Shown piece by piece: positions 1-11,181 of a stretch of 64,000 nt of DNA (within the stretch, counting starts at the first letter, position 1; every line of letters starts with the position of its first letter). The notes beneath the pieces are model-generated. The model saw nothing but the letters and a program-made list of their open reading frames with translations, searched no databases and was not told where the DNA came from. Both the position numbers and the translations under genes were made by a program. Where the stretch lies: contig CM043865.1 in NCBI GenBank assembly GCA_023846275.1, positions 32,998,412-33,062,411 on the forward strand. Direction: 5' to 3'. Source of the DNA: Vanilla planifolia. Lineage: Eukaryota; Streptophyta; Magnoliopsida; Asparagales; Orchidaceae.

Positions 1-1495
1 TTTAATTTGCAAAACTTGTTGGTTTTGCTTTCATTTTTACCTTCTAGAATTTTCCTGTTATTTCCTCAATTTTTTATGTTTCAAATTTTTTTTTAGTTTA
101 TGATTGAAAAATTATTTTGTTCTGGTTAAGCACTCAACTAAGCTGAGTCAATCATGAATTGTCTATTTCCTAGTGTTGCTGTTGATATGAAGTAAAGTTT
201 GATCAGCATGTTAAGAGGCAGAATTTGAGCTAAAATCTTAATGAATTCTGAATATCTGTTTATAATATGAATTGATGAGAGGCATATTTCGTACATATAT
301 TGCCCATGTAATTATTTTTGTAGTTATAACTCCCAATTGATCCATTCGTAATGTTATAGCTTTTTATTAATAAAGGTGATACTTTTCATCTATGATTGAG
401 TTATCTGAAGTCTCAGTTTTAATGCATTTATGTATGCCTTTGCGATGGTCATTTATCCATCCTTCTTTGTCCATCACCATCAAGCCATTTGTTGGATTTC
501 TACTGATATTGAGTTGCAACCATTGCTGATTGGGAGATCTATTCAATACATAAAAGGGCATTTAGATCAAGTCATTGGTGATCCAGACCCATGCAGGTGC
601 AATGATTTAATGGAAGAAAATATAGGTGCAAATGGTCTTTATGCTGTTCCTAAAGAACAAAGCTAGTCTAGGGAACTAAACCACTCATAAATGAATGTTA
701 GGTTTAGCTATTCTTTGGCCTTATCTTGGCAAATAGGATTCTTGAGTTTTCAAGGGAGTTTTATAGCATGAATGCATTTGTGGATATGGACCAAGAATGT
801 GCAATCTCTTTTGGTTGCTTTACATATGGAGAGATTCAGTGACTCATTGGTTAGTGGCCATGTGGTGGAGACTTTTCACCCAACCTCAATTCCTTACTTC
901 CATATAGAGGATCAATAGAGAATTATTAAATCATTTCATAGCTAGCCAATGTATTGGGCCCACTAAAATGATGAGATGGATGAAGTGATCATCTTGCATG
1001 TCTGCAACTTGAGTGTGGTCGAAGGCGATGATGAACCAATGTTGCCATGTTTCATGATAGGTAGGGCTATTAAATTGGCTTGAGGTTTGTAAATCACTCG
1101 AAATTTGATGGAATTTTTGCTTGATTCGAATTCAAGTTGATATGCAATTAGTCAACTGTGTTTTGCTTGGTTTAAATCAAAATGTTATGAGTTGATTACT
1201 TGTCTAGCCTAGACTAGATCAAACTAACTAAAATTAGAGTAAAATTATTTTATATCTATGAATATAGTTTTGTTTTTATAAATTGAAATATATTTAAACA
1301 AATTAGGAAATGCATTTATAAATAATTATAATATAGGTTGCTCATTGAACATGATTGAATGAACAAAATTATTTATGATTAAGAGGCTAAAATATTGAAA
1401 ATTAAGTAAAAGTTGGATATGCTTTTTCTTGAATTAAGCTTGAATCGATAAACAATGAGCCATGTCATACTTGATTATAGAGCGGATTGAATTTT
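1..1495. other. Non-coding sequence left of the retrotransposon
   Basis: No exon of the neighbouring ubiquitin protease or of any other family is recognisable here. A short open frame at 430-666 has no motif I know. The part from about 1060 to 1495, with phrases such as TAGGGCTATTAAATTGGCTT and several TCGAA/TTCGAA words, has the look of degenerate transposon sequence, but I cannot assign a class. It is most simply part of the same giant intron that ends at 13852. Confidence 0.4.
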
Positions 1496-2648
1496 TGGGG
1501 AAAAAGGGGTTTGAGGAATTTGAGCAAAGGCTTAGTTAAGGCAAAGGTGAGAAGGTTGGTCTTGTTGGCAATGTTGTGTCTTTGAGCTCCTTGTTGAGAC
1601 CTCTGAGTAATTGATTGTGGAAGTTGGAGTGAAATGACACAATTTGGCTCTTTTGGGGAGGTTCAGCTCTTTTTGTCTTAGTTCGGCCCTTCAAAACATG
1701 GTTTAGTTTGCTTAGACCTGGTTCGGGGTGTTTTGACCTGATTTGGAATGGTTTTGGCTTAGTTTTGTTCTGTTTGGTGCTATTGGTGCAGTTCGGATTG
1801 AGGTCGACCCGACCTAGTGCGATTGGAGCATAGTTGTAGGGTTTATGAAGGAAACATCAATTTAGTCAGGTGCAGAAAAGTTTTGGCTGTTTGGAGAGTC
1901 CCGATTGGGTGTGAGGAGGCATACCATGTCGCGGTGGTGACAAAATAGGACGACAACGATGCTGTTGGATACGACAACTAGACGATTGGACATAAAGGTG
2001 CAATTCGGTGCGGGATTGGCTCAGTTAGTTCTGATTATGAGCGAGGAAACATAACAAGTTGTGGTGGCAACGAAATTCGAGTACAATAGTGCCACAGTTG
2101 GGCACAGAGGCAAGATTCAGCGATAGATTTTCTCTATCCGGGTTGGAAATTGTTAGTTTTTTTTTATGCAATATGTTGTGTCGATGTAGGTCGGCTAATC
2201 TTTTGGGTCGGGGCAAGTCCATGCGGTTGGGGTGATCTACTAGTTGGACTGGGTCGTCATTGACTGAAATGGGTTGGCATGGGTTAACCAACTTCTAGAT
2301 TCTTCTAGGTAGCATGAATAGGTGTGTGAAGTGTAGTTAGCTTTGGGCAGTGAGGTTGTTTGGTAAAGGGCAGATTTAATTTGGGAAGCTAGGGGGAGGC
2401 ACGATGCAATGATGTTTGAATGCGATGGATGGCTTAGAGAATATGAATTCTAAAGCTTGGGAAGAAGCTGCATTGAAGAATAGAAGTCTTGGAGACTCGA
2501 TTCGAGAAACCCAGGGATGGACTGCTGACGGCAGGGATGGACGATTTGAGCTTGGTGGCTTGGAGAGGGCGAGCTTGGGAACCCAGGAAGGCAGATCGCA
2601 GAAACATCCGAGGGTAAGGGCTTCGGGGTAGTTGTCGTGTGTCTGCTT

Positions 2649-4286
2649 CGTCTTTCTCCGAGGAAGAAACGAAACATAATCAACTTGAATTCGGGACAGC
2701 TATTCGAAATCTTAGGGAAAGACTTGATTTGTTATCTCATGTCTGGTCTTCGTGAAAAAAGACCAATTGAGGGGGATAGTTTCTTCAAACAACAAGGAGC
2801 TGGGGCAACTATGCAATCCAATGATAATGATATTGAGCATGTTTCCCATCTCTTCTCGAGAAACAAGTGGGGTATTTCTTTGCAGAATTGTGCTCAATTT
2901 CATATGTGGCAATTCCGCCAAGATCTCTTTGTTAGTTGGGGAAAGAATCAGCACGAATCGGATTTTTTGAGGAACGTCTCGAGAGAGAATTGGATTGGGT
3001 TAGACAATGTGTGGTTGGTAAACAAGGATCGGTTTTTTAGTAAGGTACGGAATGTATTGTCAAATATTCAATATGATTCCGCAAGATCTATTTTCATTCG
3101 AGTAACGGATTCCAGCCAATGGAAAGGATCTTCTTCTGATCAATCCAGAGATCATTTTGATTCCGTTAGAAATGAGGATTCAGAATATCACACATTGATC
3201 GATCAAACACAGATTCAGCAATTCAAAGAGAGATCGATTCTTTGGGATCCTTCTGTTCTTCAAACGGAACGAACAAAGATAGAATCAGATCGATTTCCGG
3301 AAGAAATCGAAGAATTTCTTGGGAATCCTACAAGATCAATTCGTTCTTTTTTCTCTGACAGATGGTCAGAATTTTATATGGGTTCGAATCCTACCGAGAG
3401 GTCCACTAGAGATCAGAAATGGTTGAAGAGAAAACAAGATATTTCTTTTGTCCCTTCCAGGCGAGCGGAAAAGAAAGAAATGGTTGATATATTCAAGATC
3501 ATTACGTATTTACAAAATACCGTCTCAATTCATCCTTCGGAACCATATCACATCCCGGATATGGACAGTTCCGGTAAGATTTCATTCTTTCCAAAAAATC
3601 GTGGCGTAACGCGTATCCCCCTTTGTTCCGGTCATGGAATAGATGAAAGAAATCCAAAAATGGATTTTTTGGAATCAGAAGAGAGATTCCCAGAAATGGC
3701 GGATCTATTCACTCTATCAATAACTGAGCCGGATCTGGTGTATTATAGGGGATTTTCCTTTTCTATGGATTCCTACGGGTTGGATCAACAAAAATTCTTG
3801 AATGAGGTATTCAACTCCAGAGATGAATCGAAAAAGAGATCTTTATTGGTTTTACCTCCTCTTTTTTATGAGGAGAGTGAATCTTTTTCCCGAAGGATCA
3901 GAAAAAAATTGGTCCGGATCTACTGCGGGAATGATTTGGGAGCGGTATTTGCTAGCAACAACATCATGGAGGCAATCAATCAATATAGATTGATCCGAAA
4001 TCTGATTCAAATCCAATATAGTACCTATGGGTACATCAGAAATGTATCGAATCGATTCTTTTTCTTTTTAATGAATAGATCCGATCGCAACTTCGAATAT
4101 GGAATTCAAAGGGATCAAATAGGAAATGAGACTCTGAATCATATAACTATAATGAAATATATGATCAACCAACATTTATCGAATTTGAAAAAGAATCAGA
4201 AGAAATGGTTTGATCCTCTTATTTCTCGAATTGAGAGATCCATGAATCGGGATCCTGATGTATATAGATACAAATGGTCCAATGGG
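2649..4286 (+). pseudogene. ycf2: Plastid ycf2 internal fragment (nuclear copy)
   Basis: The translation follows Ycf2, the large essential plastid protein of the 2-MD AAA-like import motor, from about '[20 protein letters not shown]' through '[18 protein letters not shown]', '[20 protein letters not shown]' and '[14 protein letters not shown]'. This is roughly residues 260-850 of a protein normally above 2,000 aa. The N-terminus and more than half of the C-terminus are missing. The frame stays open throughout. Compared with typical Ycf2 several stretches are missing in frame: the segment after 'ESDRFP', the segment before 'PDMDSS', and a few residues after 'GNDL'. It has no plastid promoter and no nuclear start, so expression is not expected. 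The frame runs past the plastid junction and stops at 4374-4376. Confidence 0.93.
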
Positions 4287-4457
4287 ACAAAACAATCCGT
4301 CTTTCTCCGGTTTATTGGTTTGATAATGAAAAGTATAGGGTTTTGTCACCTCTCCAACTATCTCTCCATTGGGTAGAATTCTATCTACCCAAGCCCTGAT
4401 TTGTTGAGGGGAAACTAGTCCAATTCGAAGTTGTTGATGTTTATACTGGTCTATCAT
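4287..4457 (-). pseudogene. rpoC1: Plastid rpoC1 5' fragment (nuclear copy)
   Basis: On the minus strand an ATG at 4457-4455 opens a frame reading '[20 protein letters not shown]...' and ending near 'PEKDGLFC'. This is the N-terminus of the plastid RNA polymerase beta' subunit (exon 1). Only 57 codons remain before the join to ycf2 at 4286/4287. The remnant lies next to the rpoB end, as in plastomes, so the rpoB-rpoC1 spacer was carried in one piece. Confidence 0.92.
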
Positions 4458-4498
4458 ATAATAAAGAATATAAATTCTGATTAATTTATTAATTTCGA

Positions 4499-4730
4499 TC
4501 AAACTTCCTTCCTATTTATCTGGAAGTTCTTTTCAGATATAAGGAAATGATTCAGTTCGAGAGCCAAAGATCGTAGTTCTCGAACGAGCAACCGAAAGGA
4601 TTCTGGAGCACCCTCTGGTTTAGGTATTGTTCCTCCCATAATCATAGCACTAAATACTTCTTGACGAGCTATAATATGATCAGATTTGTAAGTAAGCATC
4701 TCTTGTAAAATATGAGAAACACCACTCCCT
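4499..4730 (-). pseudogene. rpoB: Plastid rpoB 3' end (nuclear copy)
   Basis: The minus-strand frame reads '[14 protein letters not shown]' through '[20 protein letters not shown]' to the stop at 4501-4499, after 'NFQINRKEV'. This is the C-terminus of the plastid RNA polymerase beta subunit. Plastid similarity fades at about 4730. The residues before 'GSGVSHIL' are not RpoB-like and fall where LTR homology resumes. The stop lies 41 bp before the rpoC1 ATG, a spacing typical of plastid rpoB-rpoC1. Confidence 0.92.
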
Positions 4731-6165
4731 AAGCTGATGCGAGATGGACTTTTTCTAGCGATGCTCAATGAATATTGCCAAATCCTACTTGGGTTCCTCT
4801 TCTTCTTTATTCTAGTGTGAAAGCATTTTTGGGAAATTTGAGGAAGTGTGTTAGGTATTGTAGGTCAAGTTTTATTTTTTTAATTCGATTTCTTAATTTA
4901 GTCATTCAATTTTTTATATTATTATTTATGTTACAATGAAGAGTCAGCTGACAATTTAGCCAAGATCAAATGAGATCAGCATGCAATTTAATATTTTTAA
5001 AATGATGATTTACTCATGGAGCTCTTGTGTTTGCGGTTTTTAAAGATGGCTAACTTTTTAAAGGGATGCCATCTTTGATTTTACTCAGAAGTAGCCAGCA
5101 ATGACGTTTTGCATCCTTATGGATATTCATCCTATCCTCGAGTGCAAAATAATTGAGGATGGCAGTGGTGAGGTTGGATTTTTACACTTCGAGGTCTAAT
5201 ATTCTTTAGGGAAAAGTAGAATTGCTTTTAAAAATGGTGGTGAGAGAAGGCAATGGTCAAGCTCTTTGAGGCCTTTGTCAAAGGTGGCAAAGGGAGAGCA
5301 TTTTTTGGACAATAATGAATTGGGGGTAGGATGCAAGGCTAGTTCTTTTTGAGGTCTTTGTGCTACTGAAAATTGTTGGAAAAGAGAGATAAGAAGTAAG
5401 ATTGTAAAGTTCGTCATGTAACGTTGAAACCTTGAGAGGAAAGTGAGGATGGCAAGAGCATGCCTCTCGAAGCCTTTATGTGGTGGAGCAACGATGAAAG
5501 ATGAGAAGTTCAGACCTTGTCTCTCATATTCCTTGTGTTAGAGTTGCGAGGAAAAAGGTTTTGAGAGACTATCTCTATCGGTGCCTTTCAACGTTTGGGT
5601 GGCAACATAGAAATCGAGGGTGAGCTAGTCATGCTTTTGTATGATTGTGAGGATGCGAGTGATGTTGGGATGCTTTGATGGGCTTCAAGTGGTATTGTAT
5701 AGATTATGCATTGTAATAGACTTTTTGTTGAGCTACTATGTTAATCCATATTTTTGTCGACATTCACTTTTTAGAGGATAAAATTTTTTAGGTGATCCCC
5801 ACACCAAGTTCATGGAAGCTTAATGGTTGTTTTAGTTGTTGTTTTCAAATTATTTAGATAACATCTTTTTGATTGCAAGTCCCTTTATATTTTGACCACC
5901 TTTGATGAGGCATTGAGTTTTTTATGCACTGATGTGACATCGAGACTACTGTTCAGAATACGTTCATTGTTAGTCTCCAAAGGACATTGTTGTAGGTTGG
6001 AGTAGCGATGACAATGAAGTCGACCGTATGCATGGGTAAGCTGGAAGAATATTCTATTTTTAATAGTAGCAATGTGATGGTTCCGTCGGGCTTCAAAGAT
6101 TCTTTTGAGAAGCTCATAAGCAATCCTGTAACGAGAGGTTAATGTTTTGATTAATACCAATTTTA

Positions 6166-6300
6166 TCAAAAAGCTTTAAGGAAAAGGATATTAGCCGAAC
6201 TCTTAGTGTCAATGAGCATTCGATGGATTTCAATATTGGTAATTATTCTAGAAATTATTATAACATCGTCATAAGGGTTGCCAAAAGACAGGATATCTTT
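6166..6300 (-). pseudogene. Retropepsin-like protease remnant, copy 1
   Basis: The minus-strand translation contains 'PYDDVIIISRIITNIEIHRM' followed by 'LIDTKSSANILF'. Plant Ty3/gypsy proteases have a similar stretch around a D-[TS]-G-S-[SA] active site. The catalytic Asp is kept (codon 6210-6208), but the following Gly is Lys, so this copy should be inactive. Confidence 0.7.
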
Positions 6301-6822
6301 TGTATGATTGTGAGGATACGAGTGATGTTGGGATGCTTTGATGGTCTTCAAGTGGTATCGTATAGATTATGCATTTCAATAGACTTTTTGTTGAGCTAAT
6401 ATGTTAACCTATACCTTTGTCGACATTTGCTTTTTAGAGGATAAATTTTTTAGGTGATCCTCACACCAAGTTCATGGAAGCTTGATTGTTGTCTCAGTTG
6501 TTGTTTTCATATTATTTAGATAGCATCTCCTTGATTGCAAGTTCCTTTATATTTTGACCACCTTTGATGAAGCATTGAATTTTATGCATTCATGTGATAT
6601 CGAGACTATCATTCAGATTGCGTTCATTATTGGTCTCTGAAGAATAGTGTTGTAGGTAGGAGTGGCGATGACAACGAGGTTGACCGTATGCACGGCTAAG
6701 CTAGAAGAATGTTTTATTTTTAATAGCAGTGTGATGGTTCCCTCGGACTTCAAAGATTCTTTTCAGAAGCTTGTAGTGGGAGGATAAGGTTTTGACTAAT
6801 ACTTATTTATCGAAAGAATTAA

Positions 6823-6935
6823 GGAAAATGATATTAATCGAACTCTTAGTGTTAATGAGCATTTGGTGGATTTCAATGTTGGCAATTATTCTGGAAACTA
6901 CTATAACATTTTCATAAGGGTTGCCAAAAGGCAGC
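6823..6935 (-). pseudogene. Retropepsin-like protease remnant, copy 2
   Basis: This is the duplicate of the protease segment in the second 663-bp unit. The translation reads 'RIIANIEIHQMLINTKSS'. Here even the catalytic Asp has become Asn, so it is more decayed than copy 1. Confidence 0.65.
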
Positions 6936-7149
6936 ATATCTTTGGGTCCAAAGGATATTGGAACTGGTTGCTTGATTTGTCACATTAGTGATCACGGTTC
7001 GTTTAAGGAATTTTAAGGTTGTCCTCGGTTTGATGTATGTTGACAGCACTTAGCTCTGTAAGTTTATTAGATTCAGAATTTGGTTTAGAAATTTTTACCA
7101 TTTATTCTTAGAGGCAATAATTCTTTAGTAGTCCCTTTATTAAGGCTTT

Positions 7150-8510
7150 GAGAGTCTTGCATTTAGAAGCTATATGGCCATGTTCCTTGTCATATTTGCA
7201 AAATTTCGTCATGCCTCGATTTGTTTTTGAGAGTGACATTGGCTTTTGATACAGTTTGTCTTCTTTAATAGCTACCAAAATTTTTTCAAGTGGCGCACTT
7301 AAGGGAGTACTGAAATGTTGAGCTTGGTATCTATGTAGGTGACGGTATGGAGAAGCCCACTAAGAGTAATCTTTGATGTCTCACAACCTTTTCTGACCTT
7401 GATCAAGGGGTTTTGGAGGTAGCGACACCTTCCCTTTTGAAGATTCCTTGTATTGATCTTGGTGGACATTTGAAGGTGTTTTAGGGAATCCTCTAATTGA
7501 AGAAACCTAATGAGAGCCGCTCAAGTAAGTCAAGAGTCCTATTGATCTACTTTCTTAAGAGCTTTTTTGAAGCATTGGAGGAAGGCTTGAAGTAGTTTAG
7601 ATTGTTATTGCTTTAGATAGAAAAGAAACTCAAAAAATTTTTTTGGGCCTGATAAAGCTAGCGAAAGATTACAAGAATAGTCTCTTTTGTTTGTTAAATA
7701 AAGAAATCAATCTATGAGGCAAATTTCATAGTTACTCTGAGACTACATTTTAAAGATAGGTAGAGAGAATTTTGCATTTGACAAGCCTAGTCATGATATA
7801 TAAAGAGGTGATTGTCTCAAAATTTTTTGAAAAAATATAGGGGTCAGAGTTGTCTTAATAAAAAGTGGAGTTAAGTAGTTTAGGTTTAGGAGGTAGGGCT
7901 ATTAAAAATATCTCTTCTATGAAAAGAGAAGTTTCTTCGATGATATTTGGGTTATATTTATATTGCCAAACAAATGAGACTTCTCATTAGGGGGATAAGG
8001 TTGTTCTTAAGCTGTATCAAAAACAAGTTCTTATGGCATTTCGAGATCAAGTCGAGTATAGAAGATTTTAGTTAGGTGAGCGCTGGAGGACCTTGTGTTA
8101 TAAGGTATGGATGGTGAATGGAATGTTGTTTTGGAGGGGTGTGTATTGGGAGATTTTTAGAAGTGGATGTGATGTAATAAGGTTCGGGTATAATGGGTAT
8201 GGCATCGAATGGCTCTTTGTTGGAAGGAGAGGTGCTTAGCATATTTAGTGTGTCTCCTAGGTAAGATGGTTAAATTTATTTTAATTTGTTTTCCTATGAG
8301 TATGGAGAGAGTGAAGAGAAATTTTGTGAAATATTTCATTTGTTGTTAAAACAAGTAAAAAGAATTACCATTAGACGAAGGTTTTAAAGTTTGTGAGATT
8401 TGAGATAGGGGTGTAGGAATCTCTACTGCCTCTTGGCCACGACTCCTTAACACTTTTTTGAAAATGAGTGTGGCTTTCTTTTAATTTTCTATTTTAACTT
8501 ATTTGTTTTG
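7150..8510 (-). pseudogene. Gag-region remnant with zinc-knuckle-like motif
   Basis: At 7203-7159 the minus strand reads 'FCKYDKEHGHIASKC'. This resembles the 'FC.FH.DHGH.T..C' block at the end of gag in plant Ty3/gypsy elements. The first Cys, a His-Gly-His and the last Cys are in place. The region up to the primer-binding site has no long open frame and many stops, and I could not read a capsid domain with confidence. Its position between the primer-binding site and the protease supports the gag call. Confidence 0.6.
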
Positions 8511-8528
8511 CCCACAGACGACACCAAA
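8511..8528 (-). other. Probable primer-binding site of the retrotransposon
   Basis: Directly inside the right LTR the minus strand reads TTTGGTGTCGTCTGTGGG. A TGG two bases after the LTR-terminal CA is the expected complement of a tRNA 3' CCA. I do not assign the tRNA. This fixes the element's orientation as minus and makes the right LTR the 5' LTR. Confidence 0.65.
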
Positions 8529-9891
8529 TGCGAAAAAGAGGATTCAGGGAATTTAAACAAAGGTTTATCTGGGACAAAAACAAGTTAATCTTGTTAGGGA
8601 TGTCATGTCTCTGTGCTTCTTGTTGAGATGTTTGAGCAACTTATTGTGGAAGTTTGAGTGAAGTGGTGCAATTGGGCTCATTTTGGGGCGGTTTAGCTCG
8701 TGTTGTCTTGTTTTAGCCCAGACTTGGTTTGGTGCGCTTTGACCCGGTTTGGGGTGTTTTGCAATTTGGTGTGGATTTGGCTTGGTTTGGGTCGGTTCGG
8801 TGCTGTTGGCATTGTTTGGATCCAGGTTGACCCGAGCTAGTGCGATGAGATTGTGGTTGTAGAGTTTACACGGGTAGCATGAGCGCGGGCAAGCATAGAT
8901 AGGCATTAGTGGTTTGGGAGTCCTAATTGGGCACAAGGAGGTAGGGTGCAATGGAGACCAATAGGTTGGCAGTGGTGCGGTGCGGTTGGGTATGGCAGCA
9001 GCGTGTTCGAGTGTAAAGGCACGATTTAGTGCGGGATTGGCTCAGTCCAGGTCAAAGAGTGCTGATTAGGTGTGAGGAGACATAGCTAGGCACAGTGGCG
9101 ATAAAATAGGCTAACAACGGTGCTGTCAGGTATGGCAATGGTTTGGTCAAACGTAGAGGCAAGTTTTGGCTAGGATTGGTGATATCCAGGTCAGAGTGGG
9201 TCAGCTTGTATTCAATGCAATATGTCGGGTCGATGCGGTCGTGTGTTCTTCTAGGTCAGAGTAGATCAATGCAGTTGGGTTGATTTGGTGGGTTGGGTCG
9301 GGTTGATGTAGACCTAAACCAGTTGACATTGATTAAGCATCTTTTCTATTCTTCTACGAAACACAAGCAAGTGCATGAAGCGTGGTTAGCTTATGGTGGT
9401 GAGGGTAGTGAGGCTGTTTGGGAAAAGGGAGATTTAATTTGGATAACTCGGGGGAGGTGCAACGCGACGATGTTCAAGTGAGATTGGAAGACTTGGAGAA
9501 GGTGAATCTCAGAGCTTGGGAAGGAGCTACATTGGAGGATGGAAGAGTTTCAGAGACCTAATTTGGGAAGCTGGGGATGGACCAATGAGGGGAAGGGCAG
9601 AGGAATCAAGCTCGATGGCTCGAAGAGGGTGAGCTTTGGAACGTGAGAAGACAGAAACTATAGAAACGTTTGAGGGAAAGGGCTTCAGTGGAGTTGCCTT
9701 GCTCCAATGTCCCTTGAGTCGACGAGAAGGCTGCTCCTTATAGCGGTGCTTGGTGAATGGCGCCAAATCCTGTCGGGTCCCATCTTCCTCTTCTTTATTT
9801 TGGGATGAAGGTATTTTTTGGGGAATTAAGGGAAGTGTGATAGGTATTGTGGGTACTTTTTATTTTTATTTTTTCTAATTTTGTTTCTTCA
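8529..9891 (-). repeat. Right LTR (5' LTR of the element), intact
   Basis: This uninterrupted 1.36-kb LTR starts TGCGAAAAAG and ends ...TTTCTTCA on the plus strand, giving TG...CA termini. It aligns along its length with the left LTR. The part near 9700-9720 is the uninterrupted counterpart of the plastid insertion point. The minus-strand open frame at 8951-8565 has a low-complexity translation and is not considered a gene. Confidence 0.8.
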
Positions 9892-11181
9892 AGATCAAAG
9901 TAAAAGTTTTCAATCCAATCTTGAGCTGAGGTTGGATTGGCTTGAGAAGGAATTGTTATAGACTTAATGATAGGTCCAAGGCAATGATGGATTGGTGTTT
10001 GGTATCGAAGTAACAAGTTTCTTGGCACCAAAAATGATCCGAAGGGCATGAATCCTCCAAAAAAAGACAATTGTGATTGGGTGATCAAATCTTAGGCATG
10101 AGAAACAAAGACAAAGCCATGGACATGAGAGCTGTTCGTTAGAGCTAGAATTGATTATGTATGATGCACATGATAACATCAATTTCATCCTTGAAGTTTG
10201 TTCAAGTCAAACCATTGGCGATCCATACTAAGGTAAACAATGCATCAAACTATGGAAAGAACCACAAATGCAAGTGTTCATGTAGGTTATGAAGAATGAA
10301 AATAGCTTACGAGAATTATTCTAATTCATGTACAAGATTTTCTATGGCTGTAACATCATTTGTGTATGGACTAAATTAAACCTAAGAACATATCCAACCT
10401 GTTTAGTTCCTAACCTAGACTTAATTAATTAAATATCAAAAAATGGCCTTTTAGGAAGTCTAAACTATCCCAAACTTCGTGGTGGTTTAATTGACTTGGT
10501 CAAAACCAACACCTCTTAAGAAGAATGATTAAGCTAATTTGTAGGTCATGGACCTCCAAGTTTAGCCATTTATCCTAAATTTGAATTCCCATGATGTTAG
10601 GATGATTTGGCTAAAGATGGGCAGAACTGGAATGATAAAAATCAAACCATTGGTTCATGATGTAAATTGAGGGAAAAGCTATGCCAATTATTGATCATTT
10701 AGCCCATTGAATGGATGGAGGAAAAGTCAGCTATAAAAATTCTCCATGTACTTCTTAGGTTTACCTAGGTTTCTTCTTTGATAGGATCTAGAATGATGAA
10801 ATAAAAATAAAGTGGAGGGAAGAAGTTTTATTCCAATGCAATTTCTTTTTTTATTTTTATTTCTGTGGTGAGTAGAGAGAAAGTAGGCACGCAAGGAGTG
10901 GTCAGCCTCTCCAAGTTCTCAAAAGGGTTGTCAACTTTCCTCTAACTCTTCTGAAATTTTCCCGTTGTGGGAGAAGAAGACTAGCTCATGTTCTATACAG
11001 AAGAAATGAGTAGCCATAAGTTCTGCGAGATGGACTGAACCATCTCTGTACATGATCTATCCCACTCTAAATATGGAGAACATGGGTCAAGAACTTCATC
11101 AAAAATGAAAGGGAAGCTAAGATGGAATTTAGTAAGAACAAAACTAGCAAAAATGATTTCTTCATGTGCAAATTTCAAATT

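Larger units (their letters stand above)
2641..4737. other. Composite nuclear insertion of plastid DNA (NUPT)
   Basis: About 2.1 kb of plastid-derived sequence sits inside the left LTR. It has two blocks: a ycf2 fragment reading + (2649-4286), and the rpoB 3' end plus spacer plus rpoC1 5' end reading - (4287 to about 4730). In plastomes ycf2 is usually in the inverted repeat and rpoB-rpoC1 in the large single-copy region, so two distant pieces were joined. LTR homology stops at about 2640 and resumes at about 4738. The coding blocks are much closer to plastid protein sequence than the LTRs are to each other, so the insertion is younger than the retrotransposon. Confidence 0.9.
1496..4895 (-). 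repeat. Left LTR (3' LTR of the element), interrupted by plastid DNA
   Basis: Segments 1496-2640 and about 4738-4895 align in order with the right LTR at 8529-9891. Examples are the AAAAAGGGG start, the 'TTGTTGAGA...TTGTGGAAG' block near 1591-1623, the 'AGCTTGGGAAG' block near 2455, and 'GCCAAATCCT' at about 4777 (9762 in the right copy). Without the plastid insert, this LTR would be about 1.3 kb, like its partner. The two copies differ by many substitutions and small indels. Confidence 0.8.
5634..6943 (-). repeat. 663-bp tandem duplication inside the retrotransposon
   Basis: Unit 1 (5634-6296) and unit 2 (6297 to about 6943) are diverged copies with period 663. Both begin CTTTTGTATGATTGTGAGGA and end in GCCAAAAG..CAG..TATCTTT. 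Each carries one copy of the retropepsin-like segment. The sequence right of unit 2 (GGGTCCAAAGG) is the presumed original continuation. Confidence 0.88.
1496..9891 (-). mobile_element. Old Ty3/gypsy-type LTR retrotransposon, gag-protease only
   Basis: Two diverged direct repeats (1496-4895 and 8529-9891) bound an internal region of about 3.6 kb. Read on the minus strand, the order is: right LTR, a tRNA primer-binding-site-like sequence at 8528-8511, a gag region ending in a zinc-knuckle-like motif (7203-7159), then a retropepsin-like segment (about 6285-6166). This is the Ty3/gypsy gag-PR order. I see no reverse transcriptase, RNase H or integrase, so the copy is either internally deleted or belongs to a non-autonomous gag-bearing group. 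All frames are interrupted. No convincing target-site duplication is visible, which fits an old copy. The left LTR was later split by plastid DNA. The whole element probably sits in an intron of the UBP12-like gene. Confidence 0.8.

Noticed and set aside
367..666. Overlapping open frames near the left edge as a gene end
   Set aside because: Neither strand's translation matches a known family, and no splice-consistent neighbours were seen.
2637..4376. Long open frame as a novel 579-aa nuclear gene
   Set aside because: The translation is plastid Ycf2 up to 4286 and then runs out of frame through inverted rpoC1. There is no nuclear promoter or start, and it lies inside an LTR.
8565..8951. 128-aa minus-strand open frame as a gene
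   Set aside because: It lies wholly inside the right LTR, starts without need of a real ATG, and has a low-complexity Pro/Asn/Thr-rich translation.
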